Shown in pieces: positions 51,559 through 60,201 of a stretch of 64,000 nucleotides of DNA. Position 1 is the first letter of the stretch. The number at the start of each line of letters is the position of its first letter. Source of the DNA: an uncultured Loktanella sp. (GTDB lineage Bacteria; Pseudomonadota; Alphaproteobacteria; Rhodobacterales; Rhodobacteraceae). The notes under the pieces are model-generated. The model saw only the letters and a list, made by a program, of their open reading frames with translations. It was not told where the DNA came from and did not search any database. Position numbers and translations under genes: made by a program. The DNA lies in assembly GCA_937132065.1 (NCBI GenBank), contig CAKZNT010000013.1, positions 1-64,000 of the forward strand, given 5' to 3'.

Positions 51559-51735
51559 GTTCGGCCCGTATAAGAAACTGTCGAGGACAGTTTCAGGCCG
51601 AACGCGCGAAGCGCAGGGGGAACGATAGATGCAAGCGGCCCGCTCAGTAATCAGCCCGCGCCCGAACCGAGGGGCTGGTGCGAAGCGCCCGCCCCGTGGG
51701 GGCGGTTCGGGCGCTGCCAAATTGGAAATTTGGCA
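51559..51735. repeat. Cluster of perfect inverted repeats (multi-hairpin element)
   Basis: GTTCGGCC/GGCCGAAC enclosing GAAACTGTC-GAG-GACAGTTTC; GCGC-GAA-GCGC; 12-bp stem GCGCCCGAACCG/CGGTTCGGGCGC with nested stems; TGCCAAATT-GGA-AATTTGGCA. Confidence 0.8.
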
Positions 51736-51764
51736 ATATCTTACAAAGGATGGTAATTCGCTTC

Positions 51765-52565
51765 TTATGGTGCGGTAATTATGAAGCTCGGATAATCTAG
51801 CGACAAAACCTGATCGCCAGCCGAGTCTCTACGTGGTTCTGTTATGAACTTTATAGAGCTGTAGGGGATAAAGACCGCCCCTACATCAAAGGAAAAGAAT
51901 TTCCTTTTTCGAAAAATAATACCGCCAGACACGCGATGGAGCGGATAACCATCAAGTCTCGTATCGTCCAGAAACACAACTTGTTTCCAACTATACTCTG
52001 GAACTGTTCCAGCCCTCACCTCGCCTAAAACATAGCTGAAACTCAAAAGAAAAACCAACAAAACACTGGTCAGCATTTCGGTTCCGACTTTCCCCCTCCA
52101 TCGAAGAACCGCAGCAAAAATTAGAGCCACTAAAGGGATAAAAAGAAAATAGGAAGAACTTGCGTATCCGAAGCTCCCCGACCAAAAAGAAAAATTCAAG
52201 TACTTGCCCAACGCGTAGTAGAGCGCGAGAATTCCAGCCGCCATGGGCATCCATTTTTGGTATTTTTGCGTGTATTCAAAAAGTCGTCCGACGGTCGAAA
52301 ATAGAAAAAAGTATAGAGTAAACGAAATTACTAAGCTTATTAAAAAATACAGAATATCAGCTAACAAGTCTGCCGTGACTTCGAGGCCGACAAATGGGCG
52401 CATTCCGATTCCCAATTTATGCACATATCCAAACACATGCATGGATAAAATCGTGGACGCAGCAAATCCAAATCTTGCCGCAAAGTACGCAATTGGGTAG
52501 TTTTCAGCAAAATCAGCGTGAGCTTTTTGAATTCGGCCAAACCATTCAAAGTCTATCATTCGCAC
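51765..52565 (-). CDS. AT-rich orphan integral membrane protein
   Basis: 266-aa ORF with several predicted TM segments; composition clearly more AT-rich than neighbours. Confidence 0.6.
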   Translation of the reverse strand: MRMIDFEWFGRIQKAHADFAENYPIAYFAARFGFAASTILSMHVFGYVHKLGIGMRPFVGLEVTADLLADILYFLISLVISFTLYFFLFSTVGRLFEYTQKYQKWMPMAAGILALYYALGKYLNFSFWSGSFGYASSSYFLFIPLVALIFAAVLRWRGKVGTEMLTSVLLVFLLSFSYVLGEVRAGTVPEYSWKQVVFLDDTRLDGYPLHRVSGGIIFRKRKFFSFDVGAVFIPYSSIKFITEPRRDSAGDQVLSLDYPSFIITAP

Positions 52566-52590
52566 TAACCCTCACCACTCCATCCTCACC

Positions 52591-52662
52591 GAGTGCGGCC
52601 GTGATTGGCTTCGCCATTCCCTTCCCCGCACGCGCTCAAAAAATGGCCAGCTTTTAGCTGTC
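52591..52662. repeat. 72-bp imperfect direct repeat, copy 1
   Basis: GAGTGCGGCCGTGATTGGCTTCGCC...ATGGCCAGCTTTTAGCTGTC; ungapped match to 52684..52755. Confidence 0.8.
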
Positions 52663-52683
52663 AGTCAACGCCAAACGCCAACG

Positions 52684-52755
52684 GAGTGCGGCCGCGATTG
52701 GCTGCGCCAATCTCTTTCCCGCACCGCCACTCAACATGGCCAGCCTTTAGCTGTC
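52684..52755. repeat. 72-bp imperfect direct repeat, copy 2, overlapping the lepA stop codon
   Basis: GAGTGCGGCCGCGATTGGCTGCGCCAATC...ATGGCCAGCCTTTAGCTGTC; about 59 of 72 positions identical to copy 1 by hand. Confidence 0.8.
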
Positions 52756-54546
52756 CATCTTGAGTGCTGAAATAAACGCTTCCTGCGGGATGTTCACTGA
52801 TCCGAACTGGCGCATTTTCTTCTTACCCGCCTTCTGCTTGTCCAGCAGTTTGCGTTTGCGTGTCGCGTCGCCGCCGTAGCATTTCGCCGTCACGTCTTTG
52901 CGCATCGCGGAGAGCGTTTCGCGGGCGATGACTTTGCCGCCGATGGCCGCTTGGATCGGGATTTTGAACATGTGGCGCGGAATCAGGTCCTTCAGCTTTT
53001 CGACCATCGCGCGGCCCCGCTGTTCGGCGCGGTCGCGGTGCACCATCATGGAGAGCGCATCGACGGGGTCGTCGTTCACTAGCACCGACATTTTCACAAG
53101 CTGGTCCTCGCGGTAGCCGGTCAGCACGTAATCAAAAGACGCGTAACCTTTTGTTACCGATTTCAGGCGATCATAGAAGTCGAACACAACTTCATTGAGC
53201 GGGAGGTCATAGACAACCATCGCGCGCGACCCTGCGTATGTCAGGTCCATCTGGATGCCGCGCCGATCCTGGCAGAGTTTCAGCACGTCACCGAGGTAGT
53301 CGTCGGGCACAAGGATCGTCGCCTTGATCCGCGGTTCCTCGATGTGGTCCACATGCGTCATGTCGGGCATGTCGGCGGGGTTGTGCAATTCCTGCATCGT
53401 CCCGTCCCGCATATGCACGTGATAGACCACAGAGGGCGCGGTGGTGATCAGGTTGATGTCATATTCGCGCTCGATCCGGTCGCGGATCACTTCGAGGTGC
53501 AGCAGCCCGAGGAAGCCACAGCGAAAGCCAAAGCCCAGCGCGGCGGATGTTTCCATCTCGTGCGAGAACGAGGCGTCGTTGAGGGCCAGTTTGTCGATGG
53601 CATCGCGCAGGTCTTCGAATTCGGCGCTATCCACGGGGAACAGCCCGCAGAACACAACGGGTTGCGCTGGCTTGAAGCCTGCTAGCGGCGTTTCGCAGCC
53701 CTTCTTTTCGGAGGTGATCGTGTCCCCGACGCGGGTGTCGCGCACTTGTTTGATCGAGGCGGTGATGAAGCCGATTTCACCCGGCCCAAGTGTCGCGACG
53801 TCTTCCATCTTCGGGCGGAACACGCCGATTTTGTCGATCTGGTGCACGGTCCCGTTGGACATGAATTTCACGCGGTCGTTTTTCTTCATGGAGCCATCGA
53901 TGATCCGCACAAGGACGATGACGCCGAGATAGCTGTCATACCAACTGTCGACCAGCATCGCCTTGAGGGGCGCGTCTGCATCGCCGCTGGGAGCGGGCAG
54001 TTTGTGCACGATTGCCTCGAGGGTCTCGACAATGCCGACCCCTGTTTTGGCCGACACGCGGATCGCTTCGGAGGCATCAAGCCCGATCACGTCTTCGATC
54101 TGCGCAGCAACGGCCTCGCAATCGGTGGCAGGCAAGTCGATCTTGTTGAGAACCGGCACGATCTCGTGGTCGGCGTCCAGCGCGTGATAGACATTGGCAA
54201 GGGTCTGCGCCTCGACGCCTTGGGTGCTATCAACAACCAGCAGCGAGCCTTCAACGGCGCGCATAGACCGCGACACCTCGTAGGCGAAGTCAACGTGACC
54301 GGGGGTGTCGATCAGATTGAGCGTATACATCTCGCCGTTCAGCGCCTTGTATTCGATCCGCACTGTGTTGGCCTTGATGGTGATGCCGCGCTCGCGCTCG
54401 ATATCCATGCTGTCGAGCATCTGCGCCTTCATATCGCGCAGCGCCACCGTGTTCGTCTCTTGGATGAGGCGATCAGCAAGCGTGGATTTACCGTGGTCAA
54501 TATGGGCCACAATCGAGAAATTGCGGATATGTGCGAGGTCAGTCAT
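52747..54546 (-). CDS. lepA: Elongation factor 4
   Basis: [31 protein letters not shown]...[18 protein letters not shown]...PVLNKIDLP. Confidence 0.98.
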   Translation of the reverse strand: MTDLAHIRNFSIVAHIDHGKSTLADRLIQETNTVALRDMKAQMLDSMDIERERGITIKANTVRIEYKALNGEMYTLNLIDTPGHVDFAYEVSRSMRAVEGSLLVVDSTQGVEAQTLANVYHALDADHEIVPVLNKIDLPATDCEAVAAQIEDVIGLDASEAIRVSAKTGVGIVETLEAIVHKLPAPSGDADAPLKAMLVDSWYDSYLGVIVLVRIIDGSMKKNDRVKFMSNGTVHQIDKIGVFRPKMEDVATLGPGEIGFITASIKQVRDTRVGDTITSEKKGCETPLAGFKPAQPVVFCGLFPVDSAEFEDLRDAIDKLALNDASFSHEMETSAALGFGFRCGFLGLLHLEVIRDRIEREYDINLITTAPSVVYHVHMRDGTMQELHNPADMPDMTHVDHIEEPRIKATILVPDDYLGDVLKLCQDRRGIQMDLTYAGSRAMVVYDLPLNEVVFDFYDRLKSVTKGYASFDYVLTGYREDQLVKMSVLVNDDPVDALSMMVHRDRAEQRGRAMVEKLKDLIPRHMFKIPIQAAIGGKVIARETLSAMRKDVTAKCYGGDATRKRKLLDKQKAGKKKMRQFGSVNIPQEAFISALKMDS

Positions 54547-54749
54547 GGAGTGCGCGCCTATGGTAATCGGGTTGCGTGTCAATGACGCGAGATTGCGGAT
54601 TTTGCAAGGGGAATGGTGGCAAACGAGGCGCTGGAGCACAGAGTCTTTCGCCAAGCCTGCGCGCCTTCAAGACTTCAGCCTCAGACATTTACGCAGGATG
54701 CATACTAACCTAAAGGTTGAATTTTATCGCCTTCAAATCGGGTACATTT

Positions 54750-55523
54750 ATGAGCGAAACATTTATTCCAGTATTCTTGTTGCTATTTGTCGTTATTATC
54801 ACCTCCGCAATCCTGAATTCGGCAGGAATGAAGGGGAAAAGGGGGGAAGCGCGTGTCAGGCGATGCCTTGAGCGATCCTTCGCTGCTGATGCAAATACGT
54901 TACTGAATGACGTAACACTCCCGACCTCTGACGGGTCGACGCAGATTGATCACATCCTCCTTAACAGATCCGGCATCTTTGTCATCGAAACAAAATTTAT
55001 GGCAGGTTGGATTTTTGGGACAGCCAAACAGTCAAACTGGACGCAATCAATCTACCGTCACAAAACGCGTTTCAAAAACCCGCTGCATCAAAACTACCGC
55101 CACATTAAGGAAATCCAATCACTGCTGAACCTTGACTTGCAGCACCTTCACAACATCGTTGTTTTCGCTGGTTCCGCGACCAAAAAAACCGCCATGCCCG
55201 CCAATGTCATTTGGAGAATGCGACACCTAGCCGCCTATATCAAAGGACATGACGACATTATTTTTAGCGATTCCGAGGTTCGGGAATATGCGCAAATTTT
55301 ACGTGAGACCGCCCTTGCTCCGGGCCGTCAGACCAATCGCACACATGTTAAAAACCTCAAAGCGCGCGAAAAAGCCAAAGCGCACGACCAGAGCGTTTGT
55401 CCGCGCTGTGCCTCGGCATTAGTCGAGCGCACAAACAAAAAAACCGGAGACCGCTTTTTGGGATGCACAAATTTTCCGAGTTGCCGCGGAACCCGCCGAC
55501 CGACCGAACCCACGCCCATTTGA
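54750..55523 (+). CDS. NERD (nuclease-related) domain protein with C-terminal topoisomerase-type zinc finger
   Basis: N-terminal TM; GKRGEARVRRCL...DGSTQIDHILLNRSGIFVIETKFMAGWIFG; CPRCASALVERTNKKTGDRFLGCTNFPSCRGTR. Confidence 0.85.
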   Translation: MSETFIPVFLLLFVVIITSAILNSAGMKGKRGEARVRRCLERSFAADANTLLNDVTLPTSDGSTQIDHILLNRSGIFVIETKFMAGWIFGTAKQSNWTQSIYRHKTRFKNPLHQNYRHIKEIQSLLNLDLQHLHNIVVFAGSATKKTAMPANVIWRMRHLAAYIKGHDDIIFSDSEVREYAQILRETALAPGRQTNRTHVKNLKAREKAKAHDQSVCPRCASALVERTNKKTGDRFLGCTNFPSCRGTRRPTEPTPI

Positions 55524-55615
55524 TTTGCGCCGCTGCCTGTGCCCTGCTATCTTTCACAAAAGCAGTTCACGCCAGACATCGCAAAAGCGGGGCGGCGGTA
55601 AAAATGGTGGCAGGC

Positions 55616-55921
55616 ATGACCAAGTATTTGATGATTTCGACCTTTGTATTTCTCGCGGCATGCGGGGGCGCGCGTGTGACTGGCCCGATCGGCAAGGCCT
55701 GCATCGCTGCGGATCGTCGCGCCGCGACTCCAGCCCTTTGTTCATGTGTGCAACAAGCCGCAAGCCGCACCCTGAGCACGTCAGACCAGCGCCGCGCCGC
55801 CGCCTTCTTTGACGATCCCCATTCCGCGCAAGAAACCCGCCAGTCCGACAACCGCTCTAGCGAGGCGTTCTGGTTGCGCTACAAGAAATTCAGTTCAACA
55901 GCCAAGCGGATGTGCGGTTAA
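55616..55921 (+). CDS. Small putative lipoprotein
   Basis: MTKYLMISTFVFLAACGGARVTGPIGKAC lipobox LAAC. Confidence 0.65.
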   Translation: MTKYLMISTFVFLAACGGARVTGPIGKACIAADRRAATPALCSCVQQAASRTLSTSDQRRAAAFFDDPHSAQETRQSDNRSSEAFWLRYKKFSSTAKRMCG

Positions 55922-56343
55922 CGCAGCACCCCGCGCCGCGTCATTGCGCGCGCATAGAGATAGAGCAAAACCCGCACCACAGCGATTGCCCCCGAGAACG
56001 CCAGCATCTCGGGTGGCGTCACCTCTAGCATGGACGGTTTTGCGATCGCGAACCTGTAAACAGACGCGGCAACCAGCCCGAGGAACGAAAACCCGAAGCA
56101 TGTGCGCGCCAGTCGCGATCTGAACAGCAAGAGCACAGAGCCAAGCACCGAGAACCAGACCCCGATCGCCCAAGCCGCCTCGAACCAGAGCGGGGCCGTG
56201 TCGATAAAGGCCTGATGGGGCGGCGGCAACATCGAGATGTAATCCGCGTTCTGGAACTGTAGCATGACGTAGTCGTATCCCCCGCCCGCGTTCCAAAGCA
56301 GGGACACTATCCCGACGATCCAAAGATGCACTGGTGTTTTCAC
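55918..56343 (-). CDS. Conserved four-TM membrane protein
   Basis: 141-aa hydrophobic ORF. Confidence 0.65.
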   Translation of the reverse strand: MKTPVHLWIVGIVSLLWNAGGGYDYVMLQFQNADYISMLPPPHQAFIDTAPLWFEAAWAIGVWFSVLGSVLLLFRSRLARTCFGFSFLGLVAASVYRFAIAKPSMLEVTPPEMLAFSGAIAVVRVLLYLYARAMTRRGVLR

Positions 56344-56453
56344 GGATGCCTCCCCCTTTGTTTGTTACAAAAAGCCTAGCATCGCCTTGGAAGTTCGCCA
56401 AGCTTTATGCGTTTGGATTGCGTGCGCGCCCTGCCCGTCCTAGAACTGGCGAT

Positions 56454-57434
56454 ATGACGTATCAGATCGACATCAACGCCCTTGCTGCGCAAGTTGCCGC
56501 AGGTGACCGCCGCGCCCTTGCCCGCGCCATCACCCTCGTCGAGAGTGGCCGCGCGGATCATCGTGCGCAGGCGCTGGCCCTGCTTGATACCCTTGGAACT
56601 GCCCGCCAAGCCTTGCGCATTGGTCTCTCGGGCACGCCAGGTGTCGGGAAATCCACGTTCATCGAGAGTTTTGGCATGATGCTCACGGGGCTCGGGAAGC
56701 GCGTTGCCGTTCTGGCCGTTGACCCCTCTTCGACCCGTTCTGGTGGCTCGATCCTTGGTGACAAGACCCGCATGGATATGCTGGCCCGTCATCCGCTGGC
56801 ATTTATCCGCCCGTCCCCCAGCCAGACCCAGCTGGGTGGTGTTGCGCGCCGCACCCGCGAGGCCGTTGCGCTCTGCGAGGCGGCGGGCTTTGACATTGTC
56901 CTGATTGAAACCGTGGGCGTTGGCCAATCCGAGACCGTTGTCGCCCAGATGGCCGATCTGTTCCTGCTGTTGCTTGCCCCTGCGGGCGGCGACGAATTGC
57001 AAGGCGTGAAACGCGGCATCATGGAAATCGCGGATATGATCCTTGTGAACAAGGCGGACGGCGACCTCAAGCCGCAAGCCATGCGCACCTGTGCCGATTA
57101 TGCTGGCGCTTTGCGGTTGCTGCGCAAACGCCCGCAAGACCCTGAAGGCTTCCCGAAGGCGCTGACTGTCTCCGCATTGGAAACAATAGGGATCGAGGCC
57201 GCATGGGCCGAAATGCAGACCCTCATGGCGTGGCGGCGTGATAGCAGCGTCTGGGAAACCACCCGCGCCAATCAGGCCCGCTATTGGTTTGCCGAGGAGG
57301 TTCGCTTGCAATTGCTGGCCCGTATTGCGGCTGATCCCGACCTTGGCGCACGCATGACCGCGCTTGAAAAAGAGGTGGCGGCAGGGCGCATGACCCCTGC
57401 TGCTGCCGCCGCCGAAGTTGTATCAAAGACATGA
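56454..57434 (+). CDS. meaB: MeaB/ArgK family GTPase
   Basis: IGLSGTPGVGKSTFIESFG, VLAVDPSSTRSGGSILGDKTRM, ETVGVGQSE. Confidence 0.95.
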   Translation: MTYQIDINALAAQVAAGDRRALARAITLVESGRADHRAQALALLDTLGTARQALRIGLSGTPGVGKSTFIESFGMMLTGLGKRVAVLAVDPSSTRSGGSILGDKTRMDMLARHPLAFIRPSPSQTQLGGVARRTREAVALCEAAGFDIVLIETVGVGQSETVVAQMADLFLLLLAPAGGDELQGVKRGIMEIADMILVNKADGDLKPQAMRTCADYAGALRLLRKRPQDPEGFPKALTVSALETIGIEAAWAEMQTLMAWRRDSSVWETTRANQARYWFAEEVRLQLLARIAADPDLGARMTALEKEVAAGRMTPAAAAAEVVSKT

Positions 57435-57449
57435 GTAGCGAGTGCACAA

Positions 57450-58193
57450 ATGAGTGAAACGGGTGATCTGGTTTTTAGCGGCGAGCATCTGCGTGCGACC
57501 CTGTTTAACGGTGACGCCGATCAGCTATTGGTGACGTTCAGCTACCGTGAAAAGGACCGCCGCGACTTTAACCCTGCGCATGCCAGCACCTCTGCGATGG
57601 CGCGTGGATTTGCCCAACTTTGCATCGCAACACGGCGCAATGACTGGTTCATCAATGACGATACTGCGGCCCTTGAAGCCGTGCTTAAGGCCTTGTCCCC
57701 ACACTATAAAACCGTGCACATGATGGGGTTTTCGATGGGTGGTTACGGCGCATTCCGCTTTGCGCGCGCCGCACGCGCCAATTTCGCGCTCGCCGTGTCG
57801 CCGCAGTTTTCGATCCATCCCGATGTTGTCCCGTTTGACGGACGGTTTCGCGCGGATGCGCAAGGGTTTGACGCGGTGCTTGGCGACCTTGTGACCTATG
57901 CCAAACCCGGGCTGCAAGGGGTGATTGTCGTCGATCCGTTCCGCGATCTTGACCGCATTAACGCGCAGATGATCACCGAGGTGTTTCCCCGCATCAAACT
58001 CGCGCGCCTTGGCTTTGGCGGTCACCCCGCCACGGGTCTTTTGCGCAGGGCGGGCAAGTCGGGCGTGGTGCAGCGCATGGCCCTTGAAACGCCGCCCCTC
58101 CCTGATCCGATCATTGCCGAACACCGTGACGCGCGGCTCGACGATGCCGACTATCTGCGCGACATGCTAGAGCGGTGGGAAGCGCGGCCCTGA
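57450..58193 (+). CDS. Alpha/beta hydrolase-like protein
   Basis: VHMMGFSMGGYGAFRFARAA nucleophile elbow. Confidence 0.7.
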   Translation: MSETGDLVFSGEHLRATLFNGDADQLLVTFSYREKDRRDFNPAHASTSAMARGFAQLCIATRRNDWFINDDTAALEAVLKALSPHYKTVHMMGFSMGGYGAFRFARAARANFALAVSPQFSIHPDVVPFDGRFRADAQGFDAVLGDLVTYAKPGLQGVIVVDPFRDLDRINAQMITEVFPRIKLARLGFGGHPATGLLRRAGKSGVVQRMALETPPLPDPIIAEHRDARLDDADYLRDMLERWEARP

Positions 58194-58247
58194 ACAAGGA
58201 TTAGCTCCGATTTGGAAACAATCCAAAGGGGCACTGCAATCCTTGTT
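58193..58247 (+). terminator. Nested hairpin directly after the hydrolase stop
   Basis: AACAAGGATT/AATCCTTGTT arms enclosing TTTGGA-AACAA-TCCAAA. Confidence 0.45.
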
Positions 58248-58300
58248 TCCCAAAATTCACCTGCTCTGTTAACCTCATCGTAACGAGAAGGAGATATTTC

Positions 58301-58684
58301 ATGGACCTCGGCGCATTCTCAATCAGCCTACCCGTCAAAGACCTTGCCGCATCTGCCGCCTTTTACCGCAAGCTCGGCTTTGTCGATTTTGGCGGCAACA
58401 TGGAGCACAACTACCTTATTCTTAAGAACGGTGATCATATCATCGGTCTGTTTGAGGGCATGTTCGACCGCCCCATGCTCACGTTTAATCCTGGATGGGA
58501 CCAAAACGCGCAAGAGCTCGACACATTCACCGATGTGCGCGATCTCAAGGCCACGCTCAAAGCGGCCGATGTGACCTTCGCCCCCGAAGATCAGACACTT
58601 AATACCGAATCCGAGAGCGGTCCTGCCAGCTTTGTTGTTGTGGACCCCGACGGGAATCCGATACTGATCGACCAACACCGCTAG
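58301..58684 (+). CDS. VOC (glyoxalase) family protein
   Basis: FSISLPVKDLAASAAFYRKLGFVDFGG...VVDPDGNPILIDQH. Confidence 0.88.
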   Translation: MDLGAFSISLPVKDLAASAAFYRKLGFVDFGGNMEHNYLILKNGDHIIGLFEGMFDRPMLTFNPGWDQNAQELDTFTDVRDLKATLKAADVTFAPEDQTLNTESESGPASFVVVDPDGNPILIDQHR

Positions 58685-58803
58685 CAGCCGTCCGATTTTG
58701 GCCGATCTGTTACCGATGCGGGTTGACGCGGGCCGGGAATCCTCCTAAATCGCGATGACCGAATTCATGACCCCGCTTTTGGCGTGGTCTAAGCCCGTGA
58801 AAA

Positions 58804-58834
58804 GGTGTGCAGGTGGCCGATCCACCAAAGCACC
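58804..58834 (+). promoter_or_regulatory. Nested stem-loop in the rpmB 5' leader
   Basis: GGTG-tgca-GGTGG-ccgat-CCACC-aaag-CACC, ending 21 nt before the start codon. Confidence 0.4.
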
Positions 58835-58855
58835 CGTTAAGACAAGGATTACAAC

Positions 58856-59140
58856 ATGTCGCGCCGTTGCGAATTTACTGGAAAAGGCCCGATGTCTGGC
58901 AACAACGTCAGCCACGCCAAAAACCGTACCCGCCGTCGGTTCCTGCCGAACCTGCAGGACGTGACACTGATGTCCGAGAGCCTCGGCCGTTCATTCAAGT
59001 TCAAAATCTCCAACGCTGCGCTTCGCACTGTTGACCACCGCGGTGGTTTGGACGCGTTCTTTGCGAAGTCCAAGGACGCCGAGCTTTCCGCTGATGCGTT
59101 GAAAGTGAAGAAAGAGATTGCAAAGGCAACTGCGGCTTAA
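58856..59140 (+). CDS. rpmB: 50S ribosomal protein L28
   Basis: [34 protein letters not shown]. Confidence 0.98.
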   Translation: MSRRCEFTGKGPMSGNNVSHAKNRTRRRFLPNLQDVTLMSESLGRSFKFKISNAALRTVDHRGGLDAFFAKSKDAELSADALKVKKEIAKATAA

Positions 59141-59166
59141 GCCACTTTTGTTTTTGAGAGATGAAG

Positions 59167-59196
59167 AACCCGATTGCGCAAGCGGTCGGGTTTTTT
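59167..59196 (+). terminator. Rho-independent terminator after rpmB
   Basis: AACCCGA...TCGGGTT then TTTT. Confidence 0.75.
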
Positions 59197-59221
59197 GGTG
59201 TTGGCCGTGGGGCGACGTCCG

Positions 59222-60103
59222 TCACATATCATGCGCGCTTGCTTGCGCCATGAACCACGCGATTACCGTATCAATGGCCGCGCTTTGCTTGGGTTTACGT
59301 AAGGCCAGCAGGTAGAAATCCTGTTTGCCAGAGAGCGATTCTGGCCTGATCTGCACCAGCCGGTTAGCCGCGATATCTGCGGCCACCAGAAAACGGCTTA
59401 CCAATGCGGCCCCCTGCCCAAAAAGCGCGGCGTCCATTGCAAGCGAGGTTTGACTAAGCCGTAAGCCATTGCTGCGCTCCGCCTTGATATCGCACATCGC
59501 AAGGAACGCGGGCCAAAGGTCATGGGTGTCGTGTAGCTTCGGAAGCGCCGCTACGTCATCGGCACTTAGCGGTAAGTCACGCCCGCCAATCAGTCGCGGC
59601 GCGGCCACTGCGATGACCTCTTGGCGAAACAAGAGGTGCGCTTGCAAGGCGGCCCCGAAAGGCGGCGTGCCCTGCCGCACCGCGAGGTCAATGCCGTCAC
59701 TATGAAAGCTCGAAACCTTTTCAGTGGCCAGAATACGCAAGTCGATGTCGGGATGTTTGGCCGCGAGGTCTGGCAAGTTCGGGATCAACCATTTCGCCGC
59801 GAATGATGGTGTCACGCTGACCGTAACCTTATCTGGCGTTGGCGTGAGCTGATCGGTTGCAGCGCCCAGCGCCTCGAACGCGGCTGCGACGGACAGGTGA
59901 TAGCTGCGCCCCGCCGCTGTGAACGCCAGCCCCTTTGGCAGTCGCTCGAACAATTGCACGCCCAACTGCGCCTCGAGCTGGCGCACGTGCTGGGCCACGG
60001 CCCCCTGCGTGACGCCCAGATCATCCGCCGCGGCGCGAAAGTTCAGGAACCGCCCTGCCACATCAAATGCGCGCAGACTGTTAAGAGGTGGGAGCTTGGT
60101 CAT
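59222..60103 (-). CDS. LysR family regulator (GcvA-like)
   Basis: LPPLNSLRAFDVAGRFLNFRAAADDLGVTQGAVAQHVRQLEAQLGVQLFERLPKGL. Confidence 0.93.
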   Translation of the reverse strand: MTKLPPLNSLRAFDVAGRFLNFRAAADDLGVTQGAVAQHVRQLEAQLGVQLFERLPKGLAFTAAGRSYHLSVAAAFEALGAATDQLTPTPDKVTVSVTPSFAAKWLIPNLPDLAAKHPDIDLRILATEKVSSFHSDGIDLAVRQGTPPFGAALQAHLLFRQEVIAVAAPRLIGGRDLPLSADDVAALPKLHDTHDLWPAFLAMCDIKAERSNGLRLSQTSLAMDAALFGQGAALVSRFLVAADIAANRLVQIRPESLSGKQDFYLLALRKPKQSAAIDTVIAWFMAQASAHDM

Positions 60104-60201
60104 ATGACAATAGTATTCCTACACTCAGAAAACATCAATTCTCCATCGCGATTGGGCCAATTTTGTCGCAAAATGGCGCAAATTAAACAATGGAGAATGA
60201 A

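Noticed and set aside
53746-54585. 279-aa plus-strand ORF opposite lepA
   Set aside because: Antisense shadow of lepA; His/Arg/Val-rich translation with no family signature.
56376-57311. 311-aa minus-strand ORF opposite meaB
   Set aside because: Antisense shadow of meaB, no domain signature.
58755-58964. 69-aa ORF overlapping the rpmB leader
   Set aside because: Out of frame with rpmB, overlaps its start and has no recognisable motif.
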